Positions 1 through 7,424 of a stretch of 45,035 bases of DNA are shown here, in pieces (position 1 is the stretch's first letter; every line of letters starts with the position of its first letter). Below the pieces are notes generated by a model. It was not told the origin of the DNA. It was given only the letters and a program-made list of their open reading frames with translations, and searched no databases. Both the position numbers and the translations under genes were made by a program. The DNA is from an uncultured Bacteroidia bacterium (GTDB taxonomy: Bacteria; Bacteroidota; Bacteroidia; Bacteroidales; F082), in NCBI GenBank assembly GCA_902769875.1, contig CACXQV010000015.1:1-45035 (forward strand), given 5' to 3'.

Positions 1-1
1 G

Positions 2-1585
2 ATTCTGATGGCTTTTGCATTGGCCATGATGATGTCGCAATGCAAGAAAAACGAAGGACAAACGACCTCCAACGACGAGGTTGTGACCATCACCCTTGAC
101 GTAAAACAAAACAATGGTTCAAAAGTGGTGGTGAATCCCAATACGGGCACGGTCGATTTTGAAAATGGTGACAAGATTTATGTGGGCAGCGGCGGCAAGT
201 ATGTCGGATTCTTGACACACAATGGCACTAACTTTAGCGGCAATATCACTAACCCGACTGAAAACCAACCTTTGCAATTCTATTTCCTTGGCAATGTAAC
301 CCCGACGGAAACCCTTTCCGCTGGCACAACGGAAGTGTGTTCGGTCATCATCAGCAACCAAACGGAGCATTTGCCCGTGATTTCATGCGCAGCCTCCAAC
401 GAGGACTATGTTTCGGGCATGACAGCCTATTCAGCCCATTTGTTGAACAAGTGCGCTTTGGTAAAATTCAATGTGACCACGCCTTCAAATGCTGCCATTT
501 GCATTACTGGGATGAAAAATAAGGTGACAGTGAATTTCGTAAATAATTCTTTGACACTTTCTCAAGACGGTGAAGGCGTGATTATGTTACCAGCGGGAAG
601 TGGCGAGAATGTTGAAAAGTGGGCGATTTTGCTTCCGCAAGAGGCTTTGGAAGAAGGTGAAGATGGTTCGGTTTATTCTGAAGATGGAGTTTATACAGGA
701 GCACGTCCTACAATTTCGACTATTGCTGATAATGGATATTTTCCACAAGGAATAGGTTTTGAGGTTAGCAATGCTGTTGCTTCTGATATACCAATTGGAG
801 CAATTAACGGGTTGTTTACCATAAATGCCAATGGTGACCAAGTGTATTTCTCAAAAGGTAATTTGCAATATATTGGGAGTGCAAGTAACCCTTATTGGAA
901 ATTTGCTGAACACCAGTGGGATTATCTTGGTACAACAACTGGACAGAACAGTGAGTTTCAGGATGTAGACAGAGATTTATTTGGCTGGGGTACAAGCGGC
1001 TACATTCATGAACATAGTGCTTTCTGTTACCAACCGTGGAGCACGAGTACAAACGGGAATGATTGCTTTCCTTCGCAAATAGTACAAGGTTATAATTATT
1101 TCTTGAGCGGTCAAGGTGATTGGGGATATAATGCCATTTACAATGGGGGCAATACTGAAAATATCGGTTGGAGAACTTTAACACAAGATGAATGGAATTA
1201 TGTACTTAGCACACATGTATCAGCCGTGGTGAATGGGATAAATGGTTTAGTTTTACTTCCAGACGATTGGAATCCTTCAATTTATGCATTAAAAGGCTAT
1301 AATGAATCACCTTTTCATTTCGATAGTAACATAATTACCGAAAATGATTGGATAACAATTCTTGAAGCAAATGGTGCGGTTTTCCTTCCTGCTGCAGGGC
1401 AACGTGTTGGATGCACTGTTAGTAATGTTGGATATGCCTGTAATTATTGGACTGCATTGTACCGTTTTCCTTATGGAGATGTTGGACCTGTTGGATTGAG
1501 AATCTCAAATAATTTTATATCCACAACAATAATGTCAGCAACCTATGGTTATTCTGTTCGTTTGGTGAAAGATTATTATCAATAA
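2..1585 (+). CDS. Fimbrillin-like / FISUMP-type surface lipoprotein, 5' truncated
   Basis: The frame is open from base 2, and the hydrophobic run ILMAFALAMMMSQC lacks the usual basic N-terminus, so the true start lies upstream of the window. The Cys after MMMSQ is the probable lipidation site. Residues ~25-260 resemble Bacteroidales fimbrillin-like (FimA/Mfa) proteins: a beta-rich stalk that moves from an N-terminal 'NGDKIYV' type motif to an 'ILLPQE' motif. From ~265 to the end is a second module (GLFTINANGDQVYFSKGNLQ, FGWGTSGY, then NYWTALY and YSVRLVKD) like the FISUMP / Fibrobacter-major-paralogous domains of Bacteroidales surface proteins. The second half is visibly more AT-rich than the first, which suggests a mosaic gene. 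Likely role: outer-surface or pilus-associated adhesin. The domain call is from motif memory. Confidence 0.6.
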   Translation: MLMAFALAMMMSQCKKNEGQTTSNDEVVTITLDVKQNNGSKVVVNPNTGTVDFENGDKIYVGSGGKYVGFLTHNGTNFSGNITNPTENQPLQFYFLGNVTPTETLSAGTTEVCSVIISNQTEHLPVISCAASNEDYVSGMTAYSAHLLNKCALVKFNVTTPSNAAICITGMKNKVTVNFVNNSLTLSQDGEGVIMLPAGSGENVEKWAILLPQEALEEGEDGSVYSEDGVYTGARPTISTIADNGYFPQGIGFEVSNAVASDIPIGAINGLFTINANGDQVYFSKGNLQYIGSASNPYWKFAEHQWDYLGTTTGQNSEFQDVDRDLFGWGTSGYIHEHSAFCYQPWSTSTNGNDCFPSQIVQGYNYFLSGQGDWGYNAIYNGGNTENIGWRTLTQDEWNYVLSTHVSAVVNGINGLVLLPDDWNPSIYALKGYNESPFHFDSNIITENDWITILEANGAVFLPAAGQRVGCTVSNVGYACNYWTALYRFPYGDVGPVGLRISNNFISTTIMSATYGYSVRLVKDYYQ

Positions 1586-1591
1586 TTGAAA

Positions 1592-2323
1592 ATGAAAGAA
1601 ATGAAAAGTAATGAAGATTTGTTTGATGTTAATCCTATAAGAAGTTGGAAATTAGATATTCCATACCTTTTAAATGAAGATTTCCATCATTCTGAGAATG
1701 ATAAGTATTTAGTGCCAATCTTTGCCAAAGAAGATGAAGAACTTATATTCAGAGGTAATGGCGTTATAGTTGGTTCATATTTGGTTACAGCCGCTCATGT
1801 GGCACAAACAGAACACCATGAAAACTATCCAGTAATTTGGTATAAATTTGAAGGTGAGTTATTGAAGGTATCGGACGAGAATAGAGTTCATGATGGTCGC
1901 AATGTGGGTGTAATAGATGGTGATAACGATGATATAATTATATACAAATTGGAAAATGTAATCGGAAGCTTTGTGTGCAATGGTGAAGAGATTCATGAGT
2001 CAATGAAACTATTTGCTTATCCATATACTAACTTTGATGATAAACTGGTAAAAAGTGGCGGAATGTGTAAAATACAATCATTAGAGGTAAGGTCAGGGAA
2101 AGAAGATAATCTCATTTGGAAAAACTGCTTCAAAGTTAACTATCCGTTCCGTTGCACTTATGGTAATAGCGGAAGTGCTGTGTTTGTAAAGAATGTTCTA
2201 TACGGAATACTTATTGAGAGATATGATATAGGTGAAGGTGCTTTCGGAAAAGTAATAGATGCAAGATACATCAAGAAATATATTAAAAAGTTTGAGTTAG
2301 AACAAATACAAAAAGAGAATTAA
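1592..2323 (+). CDS. Trypsin-like (S1-type fold) serine peptidase, no signal peptide
   Basis: A serine-protease triad is readable. The His motif is GSYLVTAAHVA (His ~69), the Asp is in GDNDDIIIYKLE (~114) and the Ser is in YGNSGSAVF (Ser ~193), with LYGILIE after it as expected for the last strand. The protein has ~243 residues and no N-terminal hydrophobic segment, so it is probably cytoplasmic or exported by another route. A TTG at 1586 and ATGs at 1592 and 1601 are all possible starts; the frame opens directly behind the stop of the upstream lipoprotein (1583-1585), so the two genes are almost certainly co-transcribed. The gene is AT-rich like the second half of that lipoprotein. It could act on the surface protein, or be a trypsin-like effector of the kind found in some defence systems; nothing here decides between these. 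Confidence 0.7.
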   Translation: MKEMKSNEDLFDVNPIRSWKLDIPYLLNEDFHHSENDKYLVPIFAKEDEELIFRGNGVIVGSYLVTAAHVAQTEHHENYPVIWYKFEGELLKVSDENRVHDGRNVGVIDGDNDDIIIYKLENVIGSFVCNGEEIHESMKLFAYPYTNFDDKLVKSGGMCKIQSLEVRSGKEDNLIWKNCFKVNYPFRCTYGNSGSAVFVKNVLYGILIERYDIGEGAFGKVIDARYIKKYIKKFELEQIQKEN

Positions 2324-2420
2324 ATTTATAGGGTTATCGCAATTCATCAGTCGCATTTGGAATACACAATTGTTGGTTATTCCGTCGCCCCGCTGGGGCT
2401 TAATTCGGAATTTGTATTTA

Positions 2421-2557
2421 TCGGCAGGGGTTGCATTTCATTTCACCCCTGCCTAATTTCCACCGTCACTCCGTGACTTGGGCAAGGGAACGAGGGAACC
2501 ACGTTAGGGGTGACAGGACATTAGGCTGACGGTGAAGCACTGCGCAACCCCTGCCGA
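2421..2557. repeat. Nested palindromic element with 14-bp terminal inverted repeats
   Basis: TCGGCAGGGGTTGC (2421-2434) is repeated perfectly in inverted form as GCAACCCCTGCCGA (2544-2557). Inside are a second inverted pair, CACCGTCA (2461-2468) with TGACGGTG (2527-2534), and ACCCCTGCC (2445-2453), which can instead pair with the left arm. The 272-bp gap 2324-2595 holds no gene that I can support. The structure is like a miniature inverted-repeat element; it could also act as a terminator for both converging genes. Confidence 0.6.
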
Positions 2558-2595
2558 AAAAAATGAAACAAACAATCCGATAAAACAAAAAACGA

Positions 2596-2889
2596 TTACA
2601 AATGCCGCCCAAAATCCATCCGCTCGTGGAGGATTCGGACAATTTCCACGCCATCTTCAACGAGAATGTAGAAAATCAAATGCTTGTGAATGTGGTGACC
2701 AAATAGTCCTGGCATAATTTCCTTGTATTCCCTGTCCAAATAGGTAGGGTGATTGGCGACATCTTGACAGGCTTCTACCAACTCATGATAATAAAAGTCC
2801 GCTTGATCTTCCGACCAAGTTTCTTGTGTGTACAACCAAATGGAATCGAGGTCGTCGACGGCTTTGTTGGAAAAATGGAATTTAGCCAT
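2596..2889 (-). CDS. parE: ParE/RelE-family toxin
   Basis: A 97-residue protein with the RelE/ParE superfamily plan: N-terminal FSNKAVDDLDSIWLYT, a helical pair (WSEDQADFYYHELVEACQ), then the beta-rich C-terminal core PGLFGHHIHKHLIFYIL and VEIVRILHERMD, which matches ParE toxins (family members inhibit DNA gyrase). Its start overlaps the end of the upstream antitoxin gene by 8 bp, the usual antitoxin-first order. The target is inferred from the family only. Confidence 0.85.
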   Translation of the reverse strand: MAKFHFSNKAVDDLDSIWLYTQETWSEDQADFYYHELVEACQDVANHPTYLDREYKEIMPGLFGHHIHKHLIFYILVEDGVEIVRILHERMDFGRHL

Positions 2890-3130
2890 TGCGACGGGAG
2901 GCTTTCAGTTGCTTCAAGTGTTCCTCTGGATCAAAGTCCTCACAAATGCCACTATCAAGGCCTTCTTGGATAGCAGCTTTCAAAAGAGCAATTTTCTTTT
3001 CATCCTCCTCCAACCGGCGAAGGCCGGCACGAATGACCTCGCTGGCATTGTTGTATCTGCCGCAGAGGATGCTGTTTTTGATAAACTCCTCATAATGAGG
3101 TCCTAAAGATGCTGTTACTGTCCTACCCAT
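2882..3130 (-). CDS. parD: ParD-family antitoxin (ribbon-helix-helix)
   Basis: An 82-residue protein with a ribbon-helix-helix N-terminus (TVTASLGPHYEEFIKNSI) followed by the near-invariant ParD stretch GRYNNASEVIRAGLRRLEE. The acidic C-terminal tail (residues ~60-78) would wrap the toxin. It is first in the operon, with a Bacteroidetes -7 box at 3156-3163. ParD proteins normally repress their own promoter, so the 3131-3160 region is the likely operator, although I see no clear palindrome there. Confidence 0.88.
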   Translation of the reverse strand: MGRTVTASLGPHYEEFIKNSILCGRYNNASEVIRAGLRRLEEDEKKIALLKAAIQEGLDSGICEDFDPEEHLKQLKASRRNG

Positions 3131-3155
3131 AACACTTGGATTATTGTCTGCGCTG

Positions 3156-3163
3156 CAAATGTA
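3156..3163 (-). promoter_or_regulatory. -7 box (TACATTTG) for parDE
   Basis: Read on the minus strand this is TACATTTG, a full match to the Bacteroidetes TAnnTTTG box, 25 bp upstream of the parD start. It diverges from the promoter of the deiminase gene. Confidence 0.6.
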
Positions 3164-3213
3164 AGAATATTTCTTATCTCAAGAACAAAAAAGCATAGAA
3201 TTATTTTTTTTCC

Positions 3214-3221
3214 TATTTTTG
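3214..3221 (+). promoter_or_regulatory. -7 box (TATTTTTG) for the deiminase gene
   Basis: TATTTTTG fits TAnnTTTG and lies 25 bp before the ATG at 3247, leaving a short leader. Confidence 0.6.
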
Positions 3222-3246
3222 CCGCAAATTTTTCAACCTAATAGCA

Positions 3247-5526
3247 ATGAAAAAATCTCTATCAATTTTCACTCTTTTGCTCTTGATGGCCGCCACTGTG
3301 CAAGCCCAAGAGAAGAAACCCGACTGGATGAGATGGCACTATCTCTCCGAGGAAGAAATGTACGACACCTCGCGTGGAATGAACTTCGTCGAGACCGACC
3401 CGCCGGCGGGCGAGCCGCGCTTTGTGGCCGAGTTTGAACCCATGCAGGGCGTGATGATCCGCTACCCCTTGGGCATCCCGACGAGCCTCGTGGCACAGCT
3501 TTCCAACAACTGCATGGTGTATTGCATCGTCAGTAGTGGCTATCAAAACCAAGCCCAAAGCAGTTTCCAAGGTGCAGGCGTCAACATGGACAATGTCACT
3601 TTTGTCAATGCACAGACCGATTCTTACTGGGTGCGCGACTATGGCCCGTGGTACATCTTCGAGGACCGCAACCCCGCCATCGTCGACAACATCTACAACC
3701 GCCCGCGCCCCAACGACGACAACATATCGGGCGTGTTCGCCAACTATTGGAACATCCCAATGTACGGCATGAACCTCCAGCACACCGGAGGCAACATGAT
3801 GGAGGACGGCAGAGGCCACGGCGTGAGCGACGACCTTGTGTTTCAGGAAAACAACAACAACGAGGCTAACGTCCGTGAAAAGATGCGCGACTACCTCGGA
3901 ATCGACCCCTACCACGTCACCATTGACCCGCAAGGCGACTACATCGCCCACGTGGACTGCTGGGGCAAATACCTCGCTCCCGACAAGATCTTGATTGCGC
4001 AACTGCCGCAAAGCAATCCCCGCTACCAATATTATGAAGAAGTGGCCGAATATTTCGAGAACACCAACTGCTGCTGGGGTTATCCCTATCGCGTGTATCG
4101 CGTCCAAGAACCCGGCGGCTACACTTTGGCCCCCTACACCAACAGCCTGATTCTCAACAAGACCGTGTATGTGCCGATGGGCACCAACAATACCTACAAC
4201 CAAGACGCCATTGCCGTTTATCAAGAGGCTATGCCAGGCTATGAAATCGTTGGCGTGAACGGTGGCTCAGCCGGTTGGGAAAACACCGATGCCCTGCACT
4301 GCCGCACCCGTGGCGTGATGGATTTCAATATGCTCTTTGTGGACCACCGCAATGTGCTGCACGGCGAGCAAGAATGGCAGGAATCCATTCCCGTTGTTTC
4401 CAAGTTTATCGCTTACAGCGGTGCCAATTTGAAGCAAGACTCACTCCTTATTTATTATAGCATTGATGGCGGAGCCTACCAAACGGCCCAGATGACCGCC
4501 ACGGGCAATCCTGACGAATATGTAGGTTACATCACAGGCTATCAAGGTGGCTCCGAGATTGACTATTACGTGTTTGGTGCCGACGAATCGGGACACCGCT
4601 ACACGCAGCCCGTCTTCGCCGACCTCGACCCGCACCATTTCACGATGGAGGCGCATCAGCCGGCAGGCGAGTTGGTGATTACACCTGATACGCTGTGGTT
4701 TGAACATAATGGCGACGAACAGGCTTTTACCATCGAAAACCAGACCAACACTGTTGTTCAAATCAACGCCATAACGGAGGAAGGTGGTTATTTGCTTCCT
4801 GGCACTCCCAACCTTCCCTACAACTTGCAAGTTGGGGAATCCATTTCGGTTGGTTTCCTTTTCAGTTTTCCGCTAAAAACGAACCGAGCATCTGATGATT
4901 ATGTTTCAAGTTTGATAAAGGTTCAGACCTCTGTCGGAGAAAAGTTTGTGACCGCTATGATAAGCAAACAAGGGATGGTGAATTTCGTGTACCAAAATGA
5001 AATGTATTTTGATGACCCAACTTTGGTCATTGAATCAAGTTTCTTCAATAAATCTGTTTTTGTTCCTACAATCAGGGTTTTATCCATTGCCGAGAAAGAC
5101 ACTGATTATCTGAATATTGAAACAAACCCCACTCCACCTTTCGATTTGGAATTCGATGGCGATGAGGCCTTTATGTCCGTGAGTTTGAAGGATTTCGCAA
5201 AAGGCTATGTGCAAACAAGCATCGAAATCGAAACGGATTATGGTATCTTTGAGATTGCCGTCCACATTAACGAAGACATTCTCTCTGTCAACGAACTCTC
5301 CTCCGAAGCCAAACTCTACCCCAACCCGACCACGGGCCAATTCACCGTGGAAGGCGCGAATGTGGCCAAAGTGGAGGTGTATAACCTCGTCGGACAGAAA
5401 GTTTGCGAGCAGCAAGGCAGCAAGGTCGTCAACATCAACGCCGCCGAATGGAACAAGGGCATCTATTTGGTCAATATCATTGAACAGAATGGTGCCGTCG
5501 TGACCAAGAAATTGGTGGTGAGATAA
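3247..5526 (+). CDS. Secreted peptidylarginine deiminase (PPAD-like), T9SS substrate
   Basis: Signal peptide at 1-20 (cleavage after VQA). The catalytic domain of the guanidino-group-modifying superfamily covers ~30-365. It contains FEPMQGVMIRYP (63-74), YWVRDYGPW (127-135), NRPRPNDD (151-158), HTGGNMMEDG, AHVDCW (234-239), APYTNS and NTDALHCRTRG. The residues correspond almost number for number to Porphyromonas gingivalis PPAD as I recall it: D131, R152, R154, H235, D237, N299 and C352, against D130, R152, R154, H236, D238, N297 and C351. The two arginines hold the C-terminal carboxylate of peptide substrates and are the PPAD hallmark, so it should convert C-terminal peptidylarginine to citrulline plus ammonia rather than act on agmatine. 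Beta-rich Ig-like segments follow (~385-680). The last ~75 residues are a type A T9SS sorting domain (KLYPNPTTGQF, GIYLVNI, VVTKKLVV). It has 759 residues against ~556 for PPAD; the extra length is between the catalytic and sorting domains. Confidence 0.85.
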   Translation: MKKSLSIFTLLLLMAATVQAQEKKPDWMRWHYLSEEEMYDTSRGMNFVETDPPAGEPRFVAEFEPMQGVMIRYPLGIPTSLVAQLSNNCMVYCIVSSGYQNQAQSSFQGAGVNMDNVTFVNAQTDSYWVRDYGPWYIFEDRNPAIVDNIYNRPRPNDDNISGVFANYWNIPMYGMNLQHTGGNMMEDGRGHGVSDDLVFQENNNNEANVREKMRDYLGIDPYHVTIDPQGDYIAHVDCWGKYLAPDKILIAQLPQSNPRYQYYEEVAEYFENTNCCWGYPYRVYRVQEPGGYTLAPYTNSLILNKTVYVPMGTNNTYNQDAIAVYQEAMPGYEIVGVNGGSAGWENTDALHCRTRGVMDFNMLFVDHRNVLHGEQEWQESIPVVSKFIAYSGANLKQDSLLIYYSIDGGAYQTAQMTATGNPDEYVGYITGYQGGSEIDYYVFGADESGHRYTQPVFADLDPHHFTMEAHQPAGELVITPDTLWFEHNGDEQAFTIENQTNTVVQINAITEEGGYLLPGTPNLPYNLQVGESISVGFLFSFPLKTNRASDDYVSSLIKVQTSVGEKFVTAMISKQGMVNFVYQNEMYFDDPTLVIESSFFNKSVFVPTIRVLSIAEKDTDYLNIETNPTPPFDLEFDGDEAFMSVSLKDFAKGYVQTSIEIETDYGIFEIAVHINEDILSVNELSSEAKLYPNPTTGQFTVEGANVAKVEVYNLVGQKVCEQQGSKVVNINAAEWNKGIYLVNIIEQNGAVVTKKLVVR

Positions 5527-5553
5527 GTTTTATCCCTTTCGGGTGAAAAGTTG

Positions 5554-5583
5554 AGAATCCCTGAACGCCGTTTCGGGGATTCT
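5554..5583 (+). terminator. Probable terminator of the deiminase gene
   Basis: AGAATCCC (5554-5561) pairs with GGGATTCT (5576-5583), and a GAA/TTC inner pair extends the stem. It is followed by TGCTATTTTTG, which is both T-rich and a -7 box (TATTTTTG, 5587-5594) for the next gene. Confidence 0.5.
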
Positions 5584-5608
5584 TGCTATTTTTGCAGACA
5601 AATGCGTC

Positions 5609-5698
5609 GCTTCGCGTCACTGCGAGGCACGAAGCAGTCCAGACAAAAATCTTAATCTCTGGATTGCTTTGTCGTTCCTCCTCGCAATGACGCAAAGC
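5609..5698. repeat. Inverted-repeat element, copy 1 (MITE/REP-like)
   Basis: The left arm 5609-5642 (GCTTCGCGTCACTGCGAGG...) and right arm 5660-5698 (ending CTCGCAATGACGCAAAGC) are imperfect inverted repeats around a short AT-rich loop. A second copy in the opposite orientation lies at 13776-13867, and a degenerate half at 29245-29283. It is of the widespread 'cgtcattgcgagg...gaagcaatccag' repeat type. No coding potential. Confidence 0.7.
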
Positions 5699-5728
5699 GT
5701 GTCAAAAATGAACCAATAATTTCCCATT

Positions 5729-6238
5729 ATGAAGAATATCCATCCTTTATTATTTGTCATTTGCGCACTTATGGCTTTGGCCTCGTGTCAGAAGAAAAAC
5801 GCCCCGCTGTTTCGCGGCGACTACAGTTTCAAAACTTCGGGCAGTGTCACTTTGGACGAAATCGTGACCAACGGCGAAGAAGGCGACTCGTTCACCGTCA
5901 GTCTGCCCAACGAGATCGGACAATTGGAAATCAGCGTCTTGGGCAATGAAAAAGACAGTGTCGTTGTGGTGATGAACACTATGGGCGGCGAGGTTGTGGT
6001 CACCCACGCCCTTTGCCAAGACAACAAAATCTTCCTCCGCGACTTCACGAAAAACACCTTGCTTTTCACCGGCGACTCCATCTCACTGAAAAACGAGGTG
6101 CGCGTCAGTGCATCGGGGCAGATGTTTGAGGACAACACGCTCATTATCAATATGATTTATGACGGTGAAGCCGAAACCAATGAGCGTAATTTCAAGATTC
6201 ACGGCGACAACATCCGTATGGCGGCAATAAGGAATTAA
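5729..6238 (+). CDS. Small exported lipoprotein, function unknown
   Basis: 169 residues with a clear lipoprotein signal (MKNIHPLLFVICALMALASC, lipidated Cys20). The rest is predicted to be mainly beta strand: alternating short hydrophobic and polar stretches such as SFTVSLPNEIGQLEISVLG and EVVVTHALC. The pattern is that of a small beta-sandwich lipoprotein of the calycin/DUF4840-like sort, but I do not recognise a named family. It lies 79 bp upstream of the RND adaptor gene and may be transcribed into it; the 6239-6317 gap shows no terminator. Confidence 0.75.
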   Translation: MKNIHPLLFVICALMALASCQKKNAPLFRGDYSFKTSGSVTLDEIVTNGEEGDSFTVSLPNEIGQLEISVLGNEKDSVVVVMNTMGGEVVVTHALCQDNKIFLRDFTKNTLLFTGDSISLKNEVRVSASGQMFEDNTLIINMIYDGEAETNERNFKIHGDNIRMAAIRN

Positions 6239-6317
6239 TTAGGACACGAGACTACGAGACACGGAACCATCTACACCTGTCTCACGTCCTACAGTCCCAA
6301 GTCAAAAAAACACTGAA

Positions 6318-7376
6318 ATGAAAACCAAATACATCCTATGGCTCCTCCCCTTGCTGATGGCAGCCTGCAATGATAGAGAACCGAGCCAAATCAAGGAAAA
6401 ACTCTTGGGCGGTCCTGCCGAAGAGCGCGTCATTCCTGTTGGTGTTCAGGTGATTGACGAAGTGAACGGCATTGTCAGCAACACCTATCCGGGCTATTTG
6501 GAGGAAGGGCAGTCGGTGGAGATGGCCTTCAAATACGGTGGCTCCTTGCAGCAACTCAACGTGAAACAAGGCAGTCGCGTCAGGAAAGGGCAAACGTTGG
6601 CGCGTGTGTCGTCGCCACAGATGGAAAGCACCCAACGCTCGGCGCAAGCCACCCTCGAACAAGCGCAAGACGCCTACGACCGCCTGAAAAAGGTGTACGA
6701 CAACGGCAGCCTGCCCGAAATCAAGTGGCGCGAGATGGTCGCCAACCTCGAAAAAGCCCAGTCCGCTTTGGATTTGGCCAACGCTATGCTTGAAGACAAC
6801 ACGATTGCGGCACCTTTCGATGGCACCATTGCCTCCGTCAATGCCGAAATCGGGGAAAACATCGCGCCGCTGAAGCCTGTCATACGCATCATTAATACAA
6901 AAGGTATGGCCGTGAAAATCTCCGTACCCGAAAACGAAATCGCCAAAGTGCAGGTGGGCGACACCGCCGAGGTCGTCATCCCCGCCTTGGGCGACAAACG
7001 CTTGATTGGCAAAGTGATGGAGAAAAGTATGACAGCTTCGTTGCTCACGCATAGTTATCCTGTCAAGGTGCTTATCGAACAGCCCGACAAGGAACTCGCG
7101 CCCGGAATGATTGGCAAAGTGGTGCTGAAAGCCGATGTCAGCAAGGGCATCGTCGTACCTGCCAATGCAGTTTTGATTAATCAGGAAGGCAAGTTCGTTT
7201 GGGTGGACGAGGACGGTCGCGCTACGCGGCGGAAAATCACGCTTGCGGGCTATTCGGGTAATGGTGTTATCGTCAGCGAAGGCTTGCAAGTCGGCGACAA
7301 GGTCATTGTGGAAGGCTACCAAAAAGTGAGCGAAGGAATGAAAGTGGATAGTAAGGAGTTAGACATAGTCCCGTAG
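6318..7376 (+). CDS. RND efflux periplasmic adaptor (HlyD/MFP family) lipoprotein
   Basis: Lipobox LLMAAC (Cys17) anchors it at the inner membrane. It has the standard adaptor order: first half of the lipoyl domain (FKYGGSLQQLNVKQGSRVRKGQTLARV), an alpha-helical hairpin (~95-160, coiled-coil heptads in TLEQAQDAYDRLKKVYDNG and LEKAQSALDLANAML), second lipoyl half (NTIAAPFDGTIASVNAEIGE), a beta-barrel (VKISVPENEIAKVQVGDTAEV) and a C-terminal membrane-proximal domain (VPANAVLINQEGKFVWV). At 352 residues it is typical. It couples the RND pump downstream (48-bp gap) to the TolC-like channel. The substrate cannot be read from sequence. Confidence 0.92.
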   Translation: MKTKYILWLLPLLMAACNDREPSQIKEKLLGGPAEERVIPVGVQVIDEVNGIVSNTYPGYLEEGQSVEMAFKYGGSLQQLNVKQGSRVRKGQTLARVSSPQMESTQRSAQATLEQAQDAYDRLKKVYDNGSLPEIKWREMVANLEKAQSALDLANAMLEDNTIAAPFDGTIASVNAEIGENIAPLKPVIRIINTKGMAVKISVPENEIAKVQVGDTAEVVIPALGDKRLIGKVMEKSMTASLLTHSYPVKVLIEQPDKELAPGMIGKVVLKADVSKGIVVPANAVLINQEGKFVWVDEDGRATRRKITLAGYSGNGVIVSEGLQVGDKVIVEGYQKVSEGMKVDSKELDIVP

Positions 7377-7383
7377 GGACGAA

Positions 7384-7414
7384 GGATATTAGGCAGGCGG
7401 TGTAAACCCCTGCA
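7384..7414. repeat. Degenerate half copy of the 2.4-kb palindromic element
   Basis: GGATATTAGGCAGGCGGTG...AAACCCCTGC resembles 2516-2554 (GGACATTAGGCTGACGGTG...CAACCCCTGC). It fills the 48-bp gap between the adaptor and pump genes and would be part of their shared transcript. Confidence 0.45.
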
Positions 7415-7424
7415 ATCGAAAGAA

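Noticed and set aside
3247-5526. Agmatine deiminase (AguA)
   Set aside because: A signal peptide, a T9SS sorting domain and the PPAD-type R152/R154 pair argue for an exported peptidylarginine enzyme.
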